The notes under the pieces are model-generated. The model was not told where the DNA came from. It worked only from the letters and a program-made list of their open reading frames with translations, and did not search any database. Shown in pieces: positions 34,546 through 45,850 of a stretch of 64,000 nucleotides of DNA. The position numbers were made by a program, and so were the translations under genes. Numbering within the stretch: position 1 is the first letter of the stretch; each line of letters starts with the position of its first letter. Origin of the DNA: Halichoerus grypus (lineage: Eukaryota > Chordata > Mammalia > Carnivora > Phocidae); assembly GCF_964656455.1 (NCBI RefSeq), contig NC_135718.1, positions 144,566,262 to 144,630,261 on the forward strand. The letters run 5' to 3'.

Positions 34546-35911
34546 GTAAACAGCAATGTGTCCACTGTGTTTTTAATACTATCCCCATCCCAGAGCTACC
34601 TGTGGGGGTAGGTGCCCCGTCCAAGCACCTTTCACTCTACCTTCTGGTTGGCATGTGTCTGTGGGTAAGTTGCTTCCTCTTTTTTTAAGGATGGATCTTC
34701 GAGTGCTTTTGACAGATTTTTCATTGCCTAATACTGTGTTTTGAAGTTTTCATATCTCTCACATCAATTTTTAATAACATTCACGTGTGTATGTCCAAAT
34801 TAAGACCTCAAATACTGTAATTATTTTTACTGCACCTCAGATTTCTTTATTAGACTCAACATCAAGGATTATGAGACTAATTGAAGTTGCATAATGAAAT
34901 ATTAGAAAAATGGAAATGTAACCAGTTGTCAAGAGTTTATTTATTCAGGAGCTTCCTTTGGGCCCAGGTGTTTTGTTTTGTTGCTAGCCGACTTTAGTTA
35001 TCAATAGAGAATGTGTTTTTAAAACTTAAGTCAACATTTTTGGGAGATATATTCTATTTTATTTTCTCTTTCTCTGTTTTGTTATTTGTTTCCAATGGTT
35101 TTGAGTTTTAGAGAAGAGGTTATTTCTTGAAGACTTTGGATATGCAAATCTGTTTTGTTTTTTGATTTTTGAGATGCAGTGAAGTTAATTTTTTTCTCTT
35201 TAGACAGGCCTTTTGAAAAACATTAACTTCATCAGTAGGCCAGCCCCATGCCAGTTCTATCTGTATCTTCATTTTTGTTCACCAAGAGCCTCAGCTTTGG
35301 GCTTGTAAACCTGGGGGGAGGGGGGAAGCGTATTACTTACATGCATTGGGCAGAAGGTTTGGAGGGGTGCCTGGGTGGCTTAATGGGTGAAGCATATGAC
35401 TCGATTTCAGCTCAGGTCACGATCTCAGCGTCCTGGGATTGAGTCCTGCATCGGGCTCTGCGCTCAGTCTGTCTCTCAAATAAATAAATGAATTGACTAA
35501 AAAAAAAGAACTTGGCGAGTTCAGGCAGTTCCGTTTTGAGATTGTGTGAGCATTTGTTTCAGGGGGTTGTGAAGTTAGGGGTATACGTGCAAACATATAC
35601 CACTTACTATTTTTTTTTAAACATACCACTTATTTTTATTATTTTTTTAAGTTTTTATTTATTTTTATTTTTTGAGTAACACAGTTTTTTCAAACTGAAG
35701 CCATAGAAAATTGTTCAGACTCTCAGGATGCTCCTAGAAAAACCGGGATTATGTGTCGTTTGCCTACTTGCGCACACACTCCTCCGTCCACGTTGTAGAA
35801 GAGGCTTCCTATTTATGATAGGTCATCTGAGAATGAAAACTTGAATTCTCTTGAGAGCCCTTAAATTCTTATTTCCCTTTTGTGCCTGATTATGAATTTT
35901 GCTTCCTTCAG
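34546..35911 (+). other. MTARC2 intron 6
   Basis: An AT-rich 1.37-kb intron containing one short CanSINE; otherwise nothing recognisable. Confidence 0.85.
35364..35508 (+). mobile_element. CanSINE, sense, short form
   Basis: GGAGGGGTGCCTGGGTGGCT head; the body is shortened and the tail is AAATAAATAAATG..AAAAAAA. Confidence 0.9.
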
Positions 35912-36038
35912 CTACCGCCTGTGTGATCCTTCCGAGGAGGCAATATACAAGTCGTCCCCACTTTTTGGGATCTATTATTCAGTGGAGAAGATGGGCAGCC
36001 TGAAAGTTGGTGACCCGGTGTATCGGCTGGTTCAGTGA
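35912..36038 (+). CDS. MTARC2: MTARC2 exon 7 (C-terminus and stop)
   Basis: The last coding exon follows TTCCTTCAG| and encodes residues 300-341, ending with a TGA stop at 36036-36038. The sequence YRLCDPSEE, then [27 protein letters not shown] closely follows human mARC2 ([16 protein letters not shown]). The family usually ends at or within a few residues of the VGDPVY motif, so this C-terminus is of normal length. Confidence 0.95.
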
Positions 36039-36645
36039 TGTGGTACGTGGTTCGGCGAAGGGCCGGCTTTGCTGCTGGAATGCATTGCTTCAAGACCACT
36101 GCCGCGTCTTCTTGCGTTGAGATGTTTTTACGTTTTGCTGCTTTAACTCTTCGGAGGATGAGCGGTTTGTGTTCTGCTCTTTGGAGTTGGAAAATGCCTT
36201 TTATTTTTCTCTCCTCCACAATCTGATTTATTTCACCTAGGCTTCCTCTCCCACTTCCCATTCAGTTATAAAAGGCTGCTGCAGGAGCCCCAGCAAAAGA
36301 CAGGTAGATGTTCTCAGTTCATTAAGAAATAAGGAACTGAAGGTGAGCAGGTGCCAAGAGTTCTATATTGATTTTTTCTGTCTGTGATAGAAAAGTGAGG
36401 GGAAATGTTTAAATTATTCAAAATCAACTTGAGAAAAACATTAAATACTTTTTATAAAATTTATTTTTAAAATATGATTTAAAGTTTAAGAAATATTAGT
36501 GTATCAAGGTGCCTGGATTCTGAATCATAAGGTAGAAAATAATGCTCTCACCTTGATTTCATCAGGCCAGAGACAACCCTGACGCCTGGAACATAATGCC
36601 CAACCCCCAAATTATAGAAATAAAATCATTTGGAAGACTTCGAAT
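36039..36645 (+). other. MTARC2: MTARC2 3' UTR (candidate)
   Basis: The non-coding sequence after the stop runs without an obvious SINE or LTR to a canonical AATAAA at 36619-36624. Cleavage would be expected some 10-30 bases later, near 36635-36655. The 3' end is inferred from the hexamer only. A second AATAAA much further on (41128) could serve a longer isoform, but a strand of repeats lies between. Confidence 0.55.
36619..36624 (+). terminator. Candidate polyadenylation signal AATAAA for MTARC2
   Basis: The hexamer sits in TATAGAAATAAAATCATTTG, about 580 bases after the stop codon. It is the first canonical hexamer after the stop codon. The signal is seen; its use is inferred. Confidence 0.5.
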
Positions 36646-36994
36646 TGAGGTTTATTAAACAACTCTTTTCATAAAATCTATAACCCCAGTTCTGAAAGTC
36701 ACCTTATGTCCGTAACTCTTGACCGTTGTTCTTTCTGATCCTGGCCTGACCTTCTCACCTTTCCGCTTGACCAGCTTTGAGGACAACATGGAATACTGGT
36801 CCAGACTGTCTAGATCCAGCATCAGATAGACTTGGGTTCATAATCTAGCAGCTCCTTTTCCTAACTTGGTTGAATTATTTAACCTCTTAGCCTTACTACC
36901 CTTATCTGCAAAGTGTTGGAATACGGCAGTACTCAACCAAACAATCATCACAGTTATTTTGAGGATTAATTTATATAAAGTTGCAGCATTGCAA

Positions 36995-37380
36995 CAGAAA
37001 TGTGAGGAGTCCGGATTGGGTGGGGGTGGGAACCATGGGCAGTGAAAGAATTCACCCAGGGCGGAGCAAAGGAGGGAGTTTATTGAATACACCGCAGGGG
37101 AGCTGTAAGGCAGGACAGAAAAGAGAGACAGAAGGCTAGGAGGCGGTGGTGAGGGACTATAGTTATAGGGCAGAGTGAGGAGGTATGGGGACATTGGGAA
37201 TTTTCCCATTTTTGGTAATATTAGGAACTGTGCCTGGTTGTAAGTAGCCCATTGGTTAGGTGGGGCCTGTGGGTTAATGAGCCTGTCTGCATTCAGTTTT
37301 CTGGTCACTGGGACCCTTTTGTCATGCTCAAGCTTCCATAGCTCAAGCCTGCTGCCTAAGAACAGCCTCTACAACGAACA
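36995..37380 (-). mobile_element. Solo LTR (class I ERV-like), antisense
   Basis: The reverse complement contains CCTCACTCTGCCCTATAA, then TATTCAATAAACTCCCTCC, and aligns block by block with the sense LTR at 45440-45850. It has an AATAAA signal on the minus strand. No retroviral reading frames adjoin it. Edges approximate. Confidence 0.7.
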
Positions 37381-37809
37381 CAGAAAATGCTCAATAAATA
37401 TTAGCTGTGATTTTTATTGTTGTCATTGTAGAGGGGCTCCTAGGAAAACTACACGGAAGCCAGCAAAGGGTAAACATTCTTACAAGAATCAGCTCTTGTG
37501 AATCTCTGCCCGTAGTGCCCAGTTGAGAGAGAAAACTAAAAGTTCACGTTGTCCCTTCCTTTCCAAATCCAAATGCATTGTTTATGGATCTTTCCTCTCC
37601 CGAGCTATTGCCTCTCTGCTTGTCTCGTTTTGCGTAACTGGGCTTGGCTTTCTGCCTGTTTGGGACTTGTAGGTTGTTGGTTCTTTCTTTTGTCTGTCTT
37701 TGGGAGTGACTCCAGCTTTGGGGAACTTAATAGCTTTTGCACCCTCTTTGAGGACCTGTTTTATGCCCAAGCGGAGGTTATTCAATACTGCCAAAAACAT
37801 TTACAATCT

Positions 37810-38024
37810 GGGGCGCCTGGGTGGCTCAGTTGGTTGAGTGTCCAACTGTTGATTTTGGCTCAGGTCATGATCTCAGGGTCCTGGGATCAGGCTCTGCGGT
37901 GAACACGGAGTCGGCTTGAGATTCTGTCTCCCTCTGCTTCTCCACACCACCCTCCCGCCCCCGCTCATGCTTTCTCTCTCTAAAATAAAATAAATAAATA
38001 AAATCTTAAAAAAAAAAAAAAAAA
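37810..38024 (+). mobile_element. CanSINE, sense
   Basis: GGGGCGCCTGGGTGGCTCAG head, CTCCCTCTGCTTCTCC body, AATAAATAAATAAAATCTTA tail followed by A's. Confidence 0.95.
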
Positions 38025-38627
38025 GAAATATTTAAAATTTGAACTATATACCAGGAGGGAAAGAAGCAAATTGAGGATAATGCAGTTGGATGGGTGGATC
38101 AACCCATAATGTCATTTAAGTTACAATCCAAATTCTTTAAAGAATTAGGAACAACTGTCCTTATCTGACAGATCTTTTGCAAAACAAAAGTCAGCTCTAG
38201 AGGCAATTAAAAATTCACCCCATTCCTTTTCCAATCCCCAAACTTCCCTTATCTGTCTCAAAAGGCTTGAAAATTATTTGCCTTAGGAAATAAAAGTCCT
38301 TCTTGGAGGAACTTCCATTCCTTCTGTGTCCCTTAGTTATACATCTTATCATTTGTCTTTGAAATTTAAATATAGTTCACAATCAGATATCTGAGACTAA
38401 AGGAAAAGAAGAAAAAGGAAAAGAGGCCTTTTTGAAAAAAGAACTACTTGTAAGGGTGCTCCAGCAAGACTCCTTAATTCCAGAGACAGATTCAAGTCTT
38501 AAAAATCTTCCCCAGCAATATTGTAAGGTTTTTATATCTGTGTGTTTATGTGTTTGTTATAAATGTGAGGCATTTTTCTACCTCTGGATGGTATTGCTAA
38601 AAGTAATTTGTGAAAGAGCTCTATTTA

Positions 38628-38996
38628 TTTTATTTTATTTTTTACTATTATTATGTTATGTTAATCACCATACATTACATCATTAGTTTTTGGTGTAGTG
38701 TTCCATGATTCATTGTTTGCGTATAACACCCAGTGCTCCATGCAGAACGTGCCCTCTTTAATACCCATCACCAGGCTAACCCATCCTCCCACCCCCCTCC
38801 CCTCTAAAACCCTCAGTTTGTTTTTCAGAGTCCATCATCTCTCATGGTTCATCTCCCCCTCCGATTTCCCCCCTTCATTCTTCCCCTCCTGCTATCTTCT
38901 TCTCCTTCTTCTTCTTCTTCTTCTTCTTTTTAGCATATAATGTATTTGTTTCAGAGGTACAGATCTGTGATTCAACAGTCTTACACAATTCACAGC
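38628..38996 (-). mobile_element. 5'-truncated carnivore L1, antisense, with 16-bp target duplication
   Basis: It contains TGTTAATCACCATACATTAC, then CATGATTCATTGTTTGCGTA, then CCATCACCAGGCTAACCCATC, the complement of the carnivore L1 3' end, and a (CTT)n stretch. The flanks GAAAGAGCTCTATTTA at 38612-38627 and 38997-39012 are identical. Confidence 0.93.
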
Positions 38997-39150
38997 GAAA
39001 GAGCTCTATTTAGTTGGTTGGAAGACAAGCATTTGTAAAGCTTGGACATTCTAGAACTCTGAAAAAGATAGAAACTAACCGAAATGTTTTCCAGCTTCAT
39101 GAAATCTGAGAAAATGTTCGGTATTAAAACTAATTTAAGTTTGTTGGTTT

Positions 39151-39362
39151 AGGGCACCCTGGTGGCTCGGTGGGTTAAGCGTCTGCATTCTGCTCAGGTC
39201 ATGATGCCGGGGTTCTGGGATTGAGCCCCACATCGGGCTCCCTGCTCAGTGGGGAGTCTGATTCTCTCTCTCCATCTGTACCTCCTCCCCGCTTGTGCTC
39301 TCTCTTTTGCTTGCTCTCTCTCTCAAGTAAGAAATAAAATCTTTAAAAAAATAAAATAAAAT
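39151..39362 (+). mobile_element. CanSINE, sense
   Basis: AGGGCACCCTGGTGGCTCGG head, pyrimidine-rich body and AAATAAAATCTTTAAAAAAA tail. Confidence 0.93.
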
Positions 39363-39400
39363 TGTAGAAGGTTTGTAGAAAAGGAATCCTTGAAAAGGAA

Positions 39401-39427
<27 letters not shown>
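39401..39427. repeat. 27-base poly-T flanked by short direct repeats
   Basis: GAAAAGGAA precedes it at 39392 and follows it at 39429; a third copy is at 39378. Confidence 0.85.
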
Positions 39428-39431
<4 letters not shown>

Positions 39432-39492
39432 AAGGAATTTTAATATGTGGTCAAGCTGGCTAAGATTAAGATGAATAGATTTTAAAATAAGG

Positions 39493-39680
39493 TTTTTTTT
39501 TTAAAGATTTTATTTATTTGAGAGAGTAAGAGCTAGAGAGAGAGAGCACAAGCAGGGAGGGGAGGGAGAAGCAGACTCCCCTCTGAGCAGGAGCCCTATG
39601 CAGGGCTTGATTCCTGGACCCCGGGATCACGACCCGAGCCGAAGGCAGACACTCAACTGACCGAGCCACCCAGGTGCCCC
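39493..39680 (-). mobile_element. CanSINE, antisense
   Basis: T tail, AAAGATTTTATTTATTTGAG, ending GAGCCACCCAGGTGCCCC. Flanks TAAAATAAGG and TAAAAATAAG match as an imperfect target duplication. Confidence 0.95.
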
Positions 39681-39853
39681 TAAAAATAAGTTTTAATATC
39701 AAAAGTAAGCTGGTGCAAAATTAGAATTTGGGCTTTTGGTCTGCTTAAAAGTCTTTTTGACCTGGAACATTCTAAAAGATTTGCTCAACTCATTAGGCTT
39801 ATTTGATATATCAAATTACATGAGAAGCATTGTCAAATAAGAGGTAATACTAA

Positions 39854-40055
39854 GGGGCGCCTGGTTGGCTCAGTCGTTAAGCTTCTGCCTTTGGCTCAGG
39901 TCATGATCCCAGGGTCCTGGGATGGAGCCCTGTGTCAGGCTCCCTGCTCGGCGAGAGGCCTGCTTCTCCCTCTCCCACTCCCCCTGCTTGTGTTCCCTCT
40001 CCTGCTGTGTCTCTCTCTGTCAAATAAATAAATAAAATCTTTAAAAAAAGAAAAA
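39854..40055 (+). mobile_element. CanSINE, sense, with 15-bp target duplication
   Basis: GGGGCGCCTGGTTGGCTCAG head to A-rich tail. AAGAGGTAATACTAA occurs at 39839-39853 and 40056-40070. Confidence 0.96.
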
Positions 40056-40070
40056 AAGAGGTAATACTAA

Positions 40071-41160
40071 ACCTTCTTCATGTTGCATTGTAAAATTGTG
40101 GCAAGTGGATTAAGTCCCTCCGCCAACCCCCAGATAGGCCACCGTTCCGACTGTTGCCAGAATATCCAGAAGCCCAAGTAGTTGTTGCTGATCGGTCTGT
40201 AGGGTGGGTGGCAGCACCGGCGTGTGCCCTGAGCGGTTCCCCAGGCCCAGCACAGGAGGCCTCCGTGCTCGGGCCTCGCCGTCAAGCCAACCAGGTGGCA
40301 CCAGAACGTGGAGAAGGTGGCTGGGGAAGACAGGGACAGACAGATGGACAGAAAAAGGAACCAGTGTAGGAGAAAGTTGTAGCTAGACATTCTGGAGGCT
40401 CATGTTGAAGATGAACTTAGATCCAGTTCTGCATCATTAATATTTGTGAGGAAAAGAGAAAACAAACGGTCTTGTTTTCACTCAAATGATGAAAGAGGTT
40501 GACAGCTTGCCTGGGCACACTGGGACTCGGGGAAAAGAGACCGAAGTGGAAGAAAAAGCCAAGCAGAGTTTAGTGGGAGAGCCAGGCCTCCGCGGCCCAC
40601 AGGTGACGGGAGGAGGCAGCCTGTGATGGGCTTGGAGGATGTCGCTCCCCGGCGGGCCCAGGGATGCTGACCCGCCCCGGAGAAGTCGCTGAGTCCCCTC
40701 GGAGGAATGGAAGCGTGACCCTGGAAGGGACCAGAGCTGCCCAGGCCTGTCCGATGAAGACCTTCCCCATCCCATCCCCAGATTGGAGATACTATCAGGC
40801 CAAGTATATTTGGCCCTGAAATTCGAATCGTCTGATTAAGAATCAGCCTAGAAATGTCATCAGTCAGAACCTCGCAGGGATTGTCCCGGGAGCCAGATTC
40901 CTGTGTACAGAAGATGACCTTGTCCAAACTGCCTGAGGGCACATTTTCCCCGGGGACAGGGCATCCGTGTTGCAGATTACCTTTTTGCCTGTTTCTCTGT
41001 CTTCAGGTTTTTGTTTTTTTTTTAAATATCCGGGTCCACACCCTACTGAGAATTGAGTTTTAGAGCTTTGGCTTTACACGCTTGACCAAGAGGCTTCTTT
41101 TGTATCCTTTTCCTGCCCTATAATGTAAATAAAACCCTCAATTTGTGTAAGGTGTCTGCG
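40071..41160. other. Unclassified non-repeat stretch ending in AATAAA
   Basis: No SINE, LTR or L1 is visible in about 1.1 kb. It ends with TAATGTAAATAAAACCCTCA at about 41121, the layout of a transcript 3' end. A minus-strand frame of 154 codons (40478-40942) and several plus-strand frames have no recognisable product. It could be a distal 3' UTR of MTARC2, a non-coding RNA, or nothing. Confidence 0.35.
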
Positions 41161-41504
41161 TGTGAAGTTTTTCTCCCCCTAACTTTCCAGCCTTGCTTCA
41201 GGTTCCTGCAGCGTCCAGCCAAGGCTGACTTCACATGGGGACCTCCCTGGGGCACCCAAGCCACTACGAGGAGCCCAGTGCCGCCCCAAGGCCCAAGGGG
41301 AGGGAAGGGTCCCCGATTCATCTGGAACTCTGCTTAGGTCTTAAGGAGGGGAAGGGGGGGCTGGTTCTCAGGAAACCCAGCAGAATAGGGTTCAGCTGAG
41401 ACTCCTGTCTCAGCTCATGCATTTGTTGGAAGTGAACATTTCCAGAACCTCCAATAGTTGAAAACCGACCGCTGTGCCCCGTGCCGAAATAGGTAGCTTG
41501 AAGA

Positions 41505-41830
41505 CAGAGTCTGGGTATAAGAAGGAAGATAGTTTATTACTTTGCCAGGCAAAGGGAGACTGCAGCCGGCTAGTGCTTCGAAGACTGCAAGCCCACCCAG
41601 GGTAAAAAGGCTGAGGAGTCTTAGAGAAAAACGCAGGATCGGGGCAGATTCGATAGGAATCTGGTCCAAGCTGTGTTCACCCTGTCTTCAAGCTGGCTCT
41701 GGCCATCGGAGTGTTGTTACTACGTATCAGCATCGATACCGAGCTCCTGGAATGAAGGATTTTACAGAAAAACAAGCGAAGGGGGGAGAGGGAGAGGCTT
41801 GTTTTAAAGTCACGCCTTGCTGAAGCATGA
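41505..41830 (-). repeat. Possible LTR-like fragment, antisense
   Basis: AGATAGTTTATTACTTTGCC resembles the complement of an LTR polyadenylation region, but I found no relative in the window. Confidence 0.3.
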
Positions 41831-42139
41831 GTGTGTCCATCTTAATTTCCGTCCATCTTTACGTTTCTATAGGGGTTTCACGATTTTGATTGAGAGGCTC
41901 GGGTGGGACCAGGAAGCTGCGTTTTTCACTAGTGGCTTAGAAGATGGGGAAATGCTGGCCCCCCGGGGCTGCTGCAGGTTGCAACTGCCAGTGGACTCCC
42001 CAGGTGGGAGCCTGGGGTCTGACCTGAGCTGAGGTGGGGGGACCTGGCAGGTGCCAGCCCCAGGCAAGGCATATGTAACATGCCCTTTGACTGAGTCTCC
42101 ACAGAAGCGGTGGGAAAGGGCTTGGTGGGAGGGAAGTGT

Positions 42140-42822
42140 ACCCAGTGCACCCAGTGGGGATGTGTGAGTTTTCCGACACCACCAAGCAGCTATCTGACAC
42201 CAGTTGGGTGTTCTACAGTTTAATTCCGTTCTAGCACTGTTCCCTGGAGAGAGCATCAGATCCCACAGATGGAAGGGCTTAGTCCTCCTACAAGACTGGT
42301 CCAAGTTGCCACCTGTGCTTTTGATGGACCAGCTAAAGATCGGAAGTTCCAACAACACCCTCCTTGGGTTCTGTTAATTTGCTGGAGCGGCGCACAGAAC
42401 TGGGAGGAACATTTTACTCCCTGTTACCTGTTTATTATAAAAGGATCTAACTCAGGAGCAGCTGGATAGAAGAGATGCACAGGGCAAGGTCTGAGGAGAG
42501 GGTACAGAGCTTCCGTGCCTCTCCAAACACACCCGTCTCCCCAGATCTCCAGTGTGTTCAGCAATCTGGAAGATCCCCCGAAGCCTGTTTTTAGGGAGAC
42601 ATCATTATGTAGGGTGATTGATTAAACCAGTGGCAATTGGTAATAGAATTCAATGTCCATCCCCTCTCCTCTCGCGGGAGTTCTGGAGGGAGGTGGAAAT
42701 TTCCAAATCTTTAATCACAGGGTTGGTTCTTTGGGCAACCTGGAGGTTTGTCTCATTAGCATAACAAAAGACACCTTGCCTGCTCTCCCGACTTAGAAAT
42801 TCCAAAAGGGTTTTAGGAGCTT
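42140..42822 (-). mobile_element. Ancient LTR (ERVL-like), antisense
   Basis: Its reverse complement aligns with 29675-30420: CCTAAAACCCTTTTGGAATTT, then GCTAATGAG, then CACAGAGCTTCC-complement blocks, then ATAAAGGAT-type blocks. Divergence is large, so the family is old. Edges approximate. Confidence 0.6.
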
Positions 42823-42860
42823 GTGCCAGGAACAAGGACTAAGACCAACTCTATATTTCT

Positions 42861-43053
42861 TTCTTCCCTTTTTTCTTTTTTTAAATTTTACTTATTTGAG
42901 ACAAAGCATAAACGGGGGGAAGGGACAGAGGGAGAGGGAGAAGCAGGCTCCCTGCTGAGCAGGGAGCCAGACGCGGGACTCAATCCCAGGACCCTGAGAT
43001 CATGACCTGAGCCGAAGGCAGAAGCTTCACAGACTGAGCCACGCAGGCGTCCC
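42861..43053 (-). mobile_element. CanSINE, antisense, with target-site duplication
   Basis: ACCAACTCTATATTTCT at 42844-42860 and ACCAACTATGTATTTCT at 43054-43070 flank it. Confidence 0.94.
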
Positions 43054-43537
43054 ACCAACTATGTATTTCTGATTATAAATCACAATAACACAAGCAGGTC
43101 AAGAGAAGCAGAGTGGTCCTGGGTAGCCTCAGATTATACTCCCTGGCAGGGCGGGGGTCACGTGTGTCCACCAGCTGTTAGGCTTAGAGCAAAGCAGGAA
43201 GGGGGGGACCTTGGTGTCTTCAGCCACTTTGGAATCGCCCCTGCTGTCCCTCTCTGCCCCGCATCTGCACTTTATCAGAAAACCCCCGACCGGCGTCCGT
43301 GACCAAGAAGCAGGACCTGAGCTCAGGCTTCCTGCACCTTCCAGTAGTCCTCCAGGGCATGGCGGCGCCCTCGCAGACAGTGGTCCTGGGGCTGGAAAAC
43401 CCTCCCAGCAGGCTCAGATTCAGGGAGCTGCTGCTGTGGGGTTTGCCCCCACGATGTCCTCCCCCCACCCCCCGACTCTGCAGGAGGACCAATAAACTGA
43501 ATTTAACTTTGTGATGCCATCATCCCCAAACTGTTTT

Positions 43538-43733
43538 TTTTTTTTAAGATTATTTATTTATTTGGCAGAGAGAGACACAGCGAGAGAGGGAACACAAGCA
43601 GGGGGAGTGGGAGAGGGAGAAGCAGGCTTCCCGCCGAGCAGGGAGCCAGATGTGGGGCTCGATCCCAGGACCCTGGGACCATGACCCCAGCCAAAGGCAG
43701 ACACCCAACCGACTGAGCCACCTGGGTGCCCCC
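43538..43733 (-). mobile_element. CanSINE, antisense, with target-site duplication
   Basis: T tail to head complement (GAGCCACCTGGGTGCCCC). CCAAACTGTTTT lies at 43526-43537 and again at 43734-43745. Confidence 0.95.
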
Positions 43734-44456
43734 CCAAACTGTTTTGAAAACTTTATAGCTCTCTCTGTAAATGTATTTTATAATACAAATTATATACAGA
43801 GTTAAAGGGGAAAAATAATGCCCTCAGCATCCTTGTAAAGGCCGTATTTGAGAGATTCTGTGGTTTGGCCAAAAGCCTGAGAAAAAACAAAATCTCAAGC
43901 TCCCTTGACCATTCACGGGGAAATGTGGGGAAAAATAATACGTGGGATCTTCTTTTTTTTTTTTAAGAGGCAAGGGTTTTGAGCCAAACCACTCCACTGA
44001 ACTTCACCAGGAAAAGGAGGTCTCTTCAGATTTTCTAGAAGGCTCAGTGCCAGAGCCTGGAGGGTGTGAAAGCCACAAAGGGGCAGGTCTGGGAGGGCTT
44101 GGGAGGGGGGCAGAACAAAAGTTTGGTTGCTGGATGGCCAGGCCTAATCTCCCCCCCAGGAGTGCTCAGCACCTCGCACCCTGCAGCTCCATCCAGGACA
44201 CAAATTAGGGTCAGAATTCAACATCTCCAGCTGGCTTGGCTGTTTTGTTTTGTTTTGTTTTTTTAACAGGCGTTTCTCAGGTGATTCGCTTGCATAACCT
44301 GTTGACAAGGCTCTAAACAAGTGTGTCTGGTTCAAAGCTGATACAGAAATGAGGACCAAAGTACAGACGGAGCAAAGAGCGAGCCCTTCCTTTTACTGGG
44401 TCTTTAAATCCAGAGCAAACCCCTTCCAACCAGACCCGCTTTCTCCATTCAAAATG

Positions 44457-44651
44457 CGGGGAGGCTCTGACAGTTAAGCCTCTGCCTTCCGCTCAGGTCA
44501 TTGTCCTGAGGTCCTGGGATGGAGCCCCACATCGCGTTGGGCTCCTTGCTCAGCAGGGAGTCTGCTTCTCCCTCTCCCTCTGCTGCTCCCCCTTGCTTGT
44601 GCTCTCTGGCTCTGTGTGTGTGTCAAATAAATACATAAAAATCTATAAAAA
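44457..44651 (+). mobile_element. CanSINE, sense, degraded head
   Basis: The head has lost CCTGGGTGGCTCAG, but GTTAAGCCTCTGCCTTCCGC, then CTCCTTGCTCAGCAGGGAGT, then TCTCCCTCTCCCTCTGC and CAAATAAATACATAAA remain. Confidence 0.88.
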
Positions 44652-45075
44652 CATTCAAATTGGGGGGAAATAATTCGTGTGTATTTCCCTTCCTAGGAGA
44701 GATGTTCAGAATCGCTGCAGAAGTAGAAAGTGGTGGCATAACACCTTTTGCGTTCGTTTGCGAGGGACTTATCTGCTGGAAAAAACCCTTTACCTGTTTA
44801 TCTTCTTTCATCGTGGAAAGAACCCCGAGTTAGGTGTTATTATCATGCCCCCACTCTGTTGTGGACTATGGTTTGTGTATTTTGAGATCTGTAGCGTTAA
44901 GGAGAAAAAGGCATATAACTTATTTACAAATGTCCTTTATTACCTTTACTTTTCCATGCAAAATTAAGCTTGGATTTGCGTTTTGGAGCTTCCGTTTCAG
45001 TAAGTCAGTGAGCCATGCCCGTGGTGCCACAGGCCTGAGATTCCACCTGCACCCCCCGCCCCCCGATTCCGCATG

Positions 45076-45093
45076 CCCCCCCCCCCCCCCCCC
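45076..45093. repeat. 18-base poly-C tract
   Basis: A homopolymer in a C-rich region; a second run of 16 C's is at 45236-45251. Confidence 0.9.
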
Positions 45094-45439
45094 GGGTCTC
45101 GCTGGGCATCAGAGAGGAGGACCAGGAGCATGCAGTCTCTTAGCTGGGAGGCGCTGTGCTGGCTGGGCTTAACCACATCCTTAGATGTGATTCTGTGGCC
45201 AGGAAGCCCTGAAACCGGGACTCAGCTACACACAACCCCCCCCCCCCCCCCGTTCCTCTCTGGCTCTGCTACCCCCAAGGGACCGCAAGGAAGAGGGAAC
45301 TTTCATCCTAATCACATCCAATTTGCCTTCCTGGGCCCAACAACGTGATCCAGCTAGGTAGCTAGAAACCCTGCAGCCAAAGACTCGCGGCGCTTACCAG
45401 CCCCTCATACCATGAATTTCTGAGATGCTGAGATTCCTT

Positions 45440-45850
45440 AGCTGCTGCTTTACCTCAGGTGAGGCGCAGGATGTCCAGGCTGCTTTGAGGTAACGGGCTT
45501 GAGAAATGGAAGCTTGAGCGAGGCAGAAAGGGGCCACAGCGACCAGAGAGCTGAATGCAAATAGGTTCATTAAGCGACCCACCTTGCAGTAGCCATAGGC
45601 CCTAACTGACCAATTACATCCAAGCACAGTTCCCGAGATTACCCAAAAAGGGGAAATTCCCTACGTCCCCATACTCCCTCACTCCACCCTATACCTGTGA
45701 CCCCTCACCCCCCGCGTTGCAGTCTCTCCTTTGCTCTTTTGCCCGAGGATCCCTTGTGCTGTATTCAATAAACTTCTCTTTGATTCTGCGATGGGTGAAG
45801 TATCTCACTACCTGGGCCAGTAGCCCCCACCCAATTGGGACGCCCCACAT
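45440..45850 (+). mobile_element. Solo LTR (class I ERV-like), sense
   Basis: It contains a U3-like part, CCTCACTCCACCCTATACC, and an AATAAA signal in TATTCAATAAACTTCTC, then a U5-like part ending near CCCCACATTTGGTGAA. It aligns with the reverse complement of 36995-37380. No gag/pol/env frame follows within the window. Confidence 0.72.

Noticed and set aside
40478..40942. 154-codon minus-strand frame in the repeat-free block
   Set aside because: No family resemblance, and two other frames of similar length overlap it. Insufficient to call a gene.
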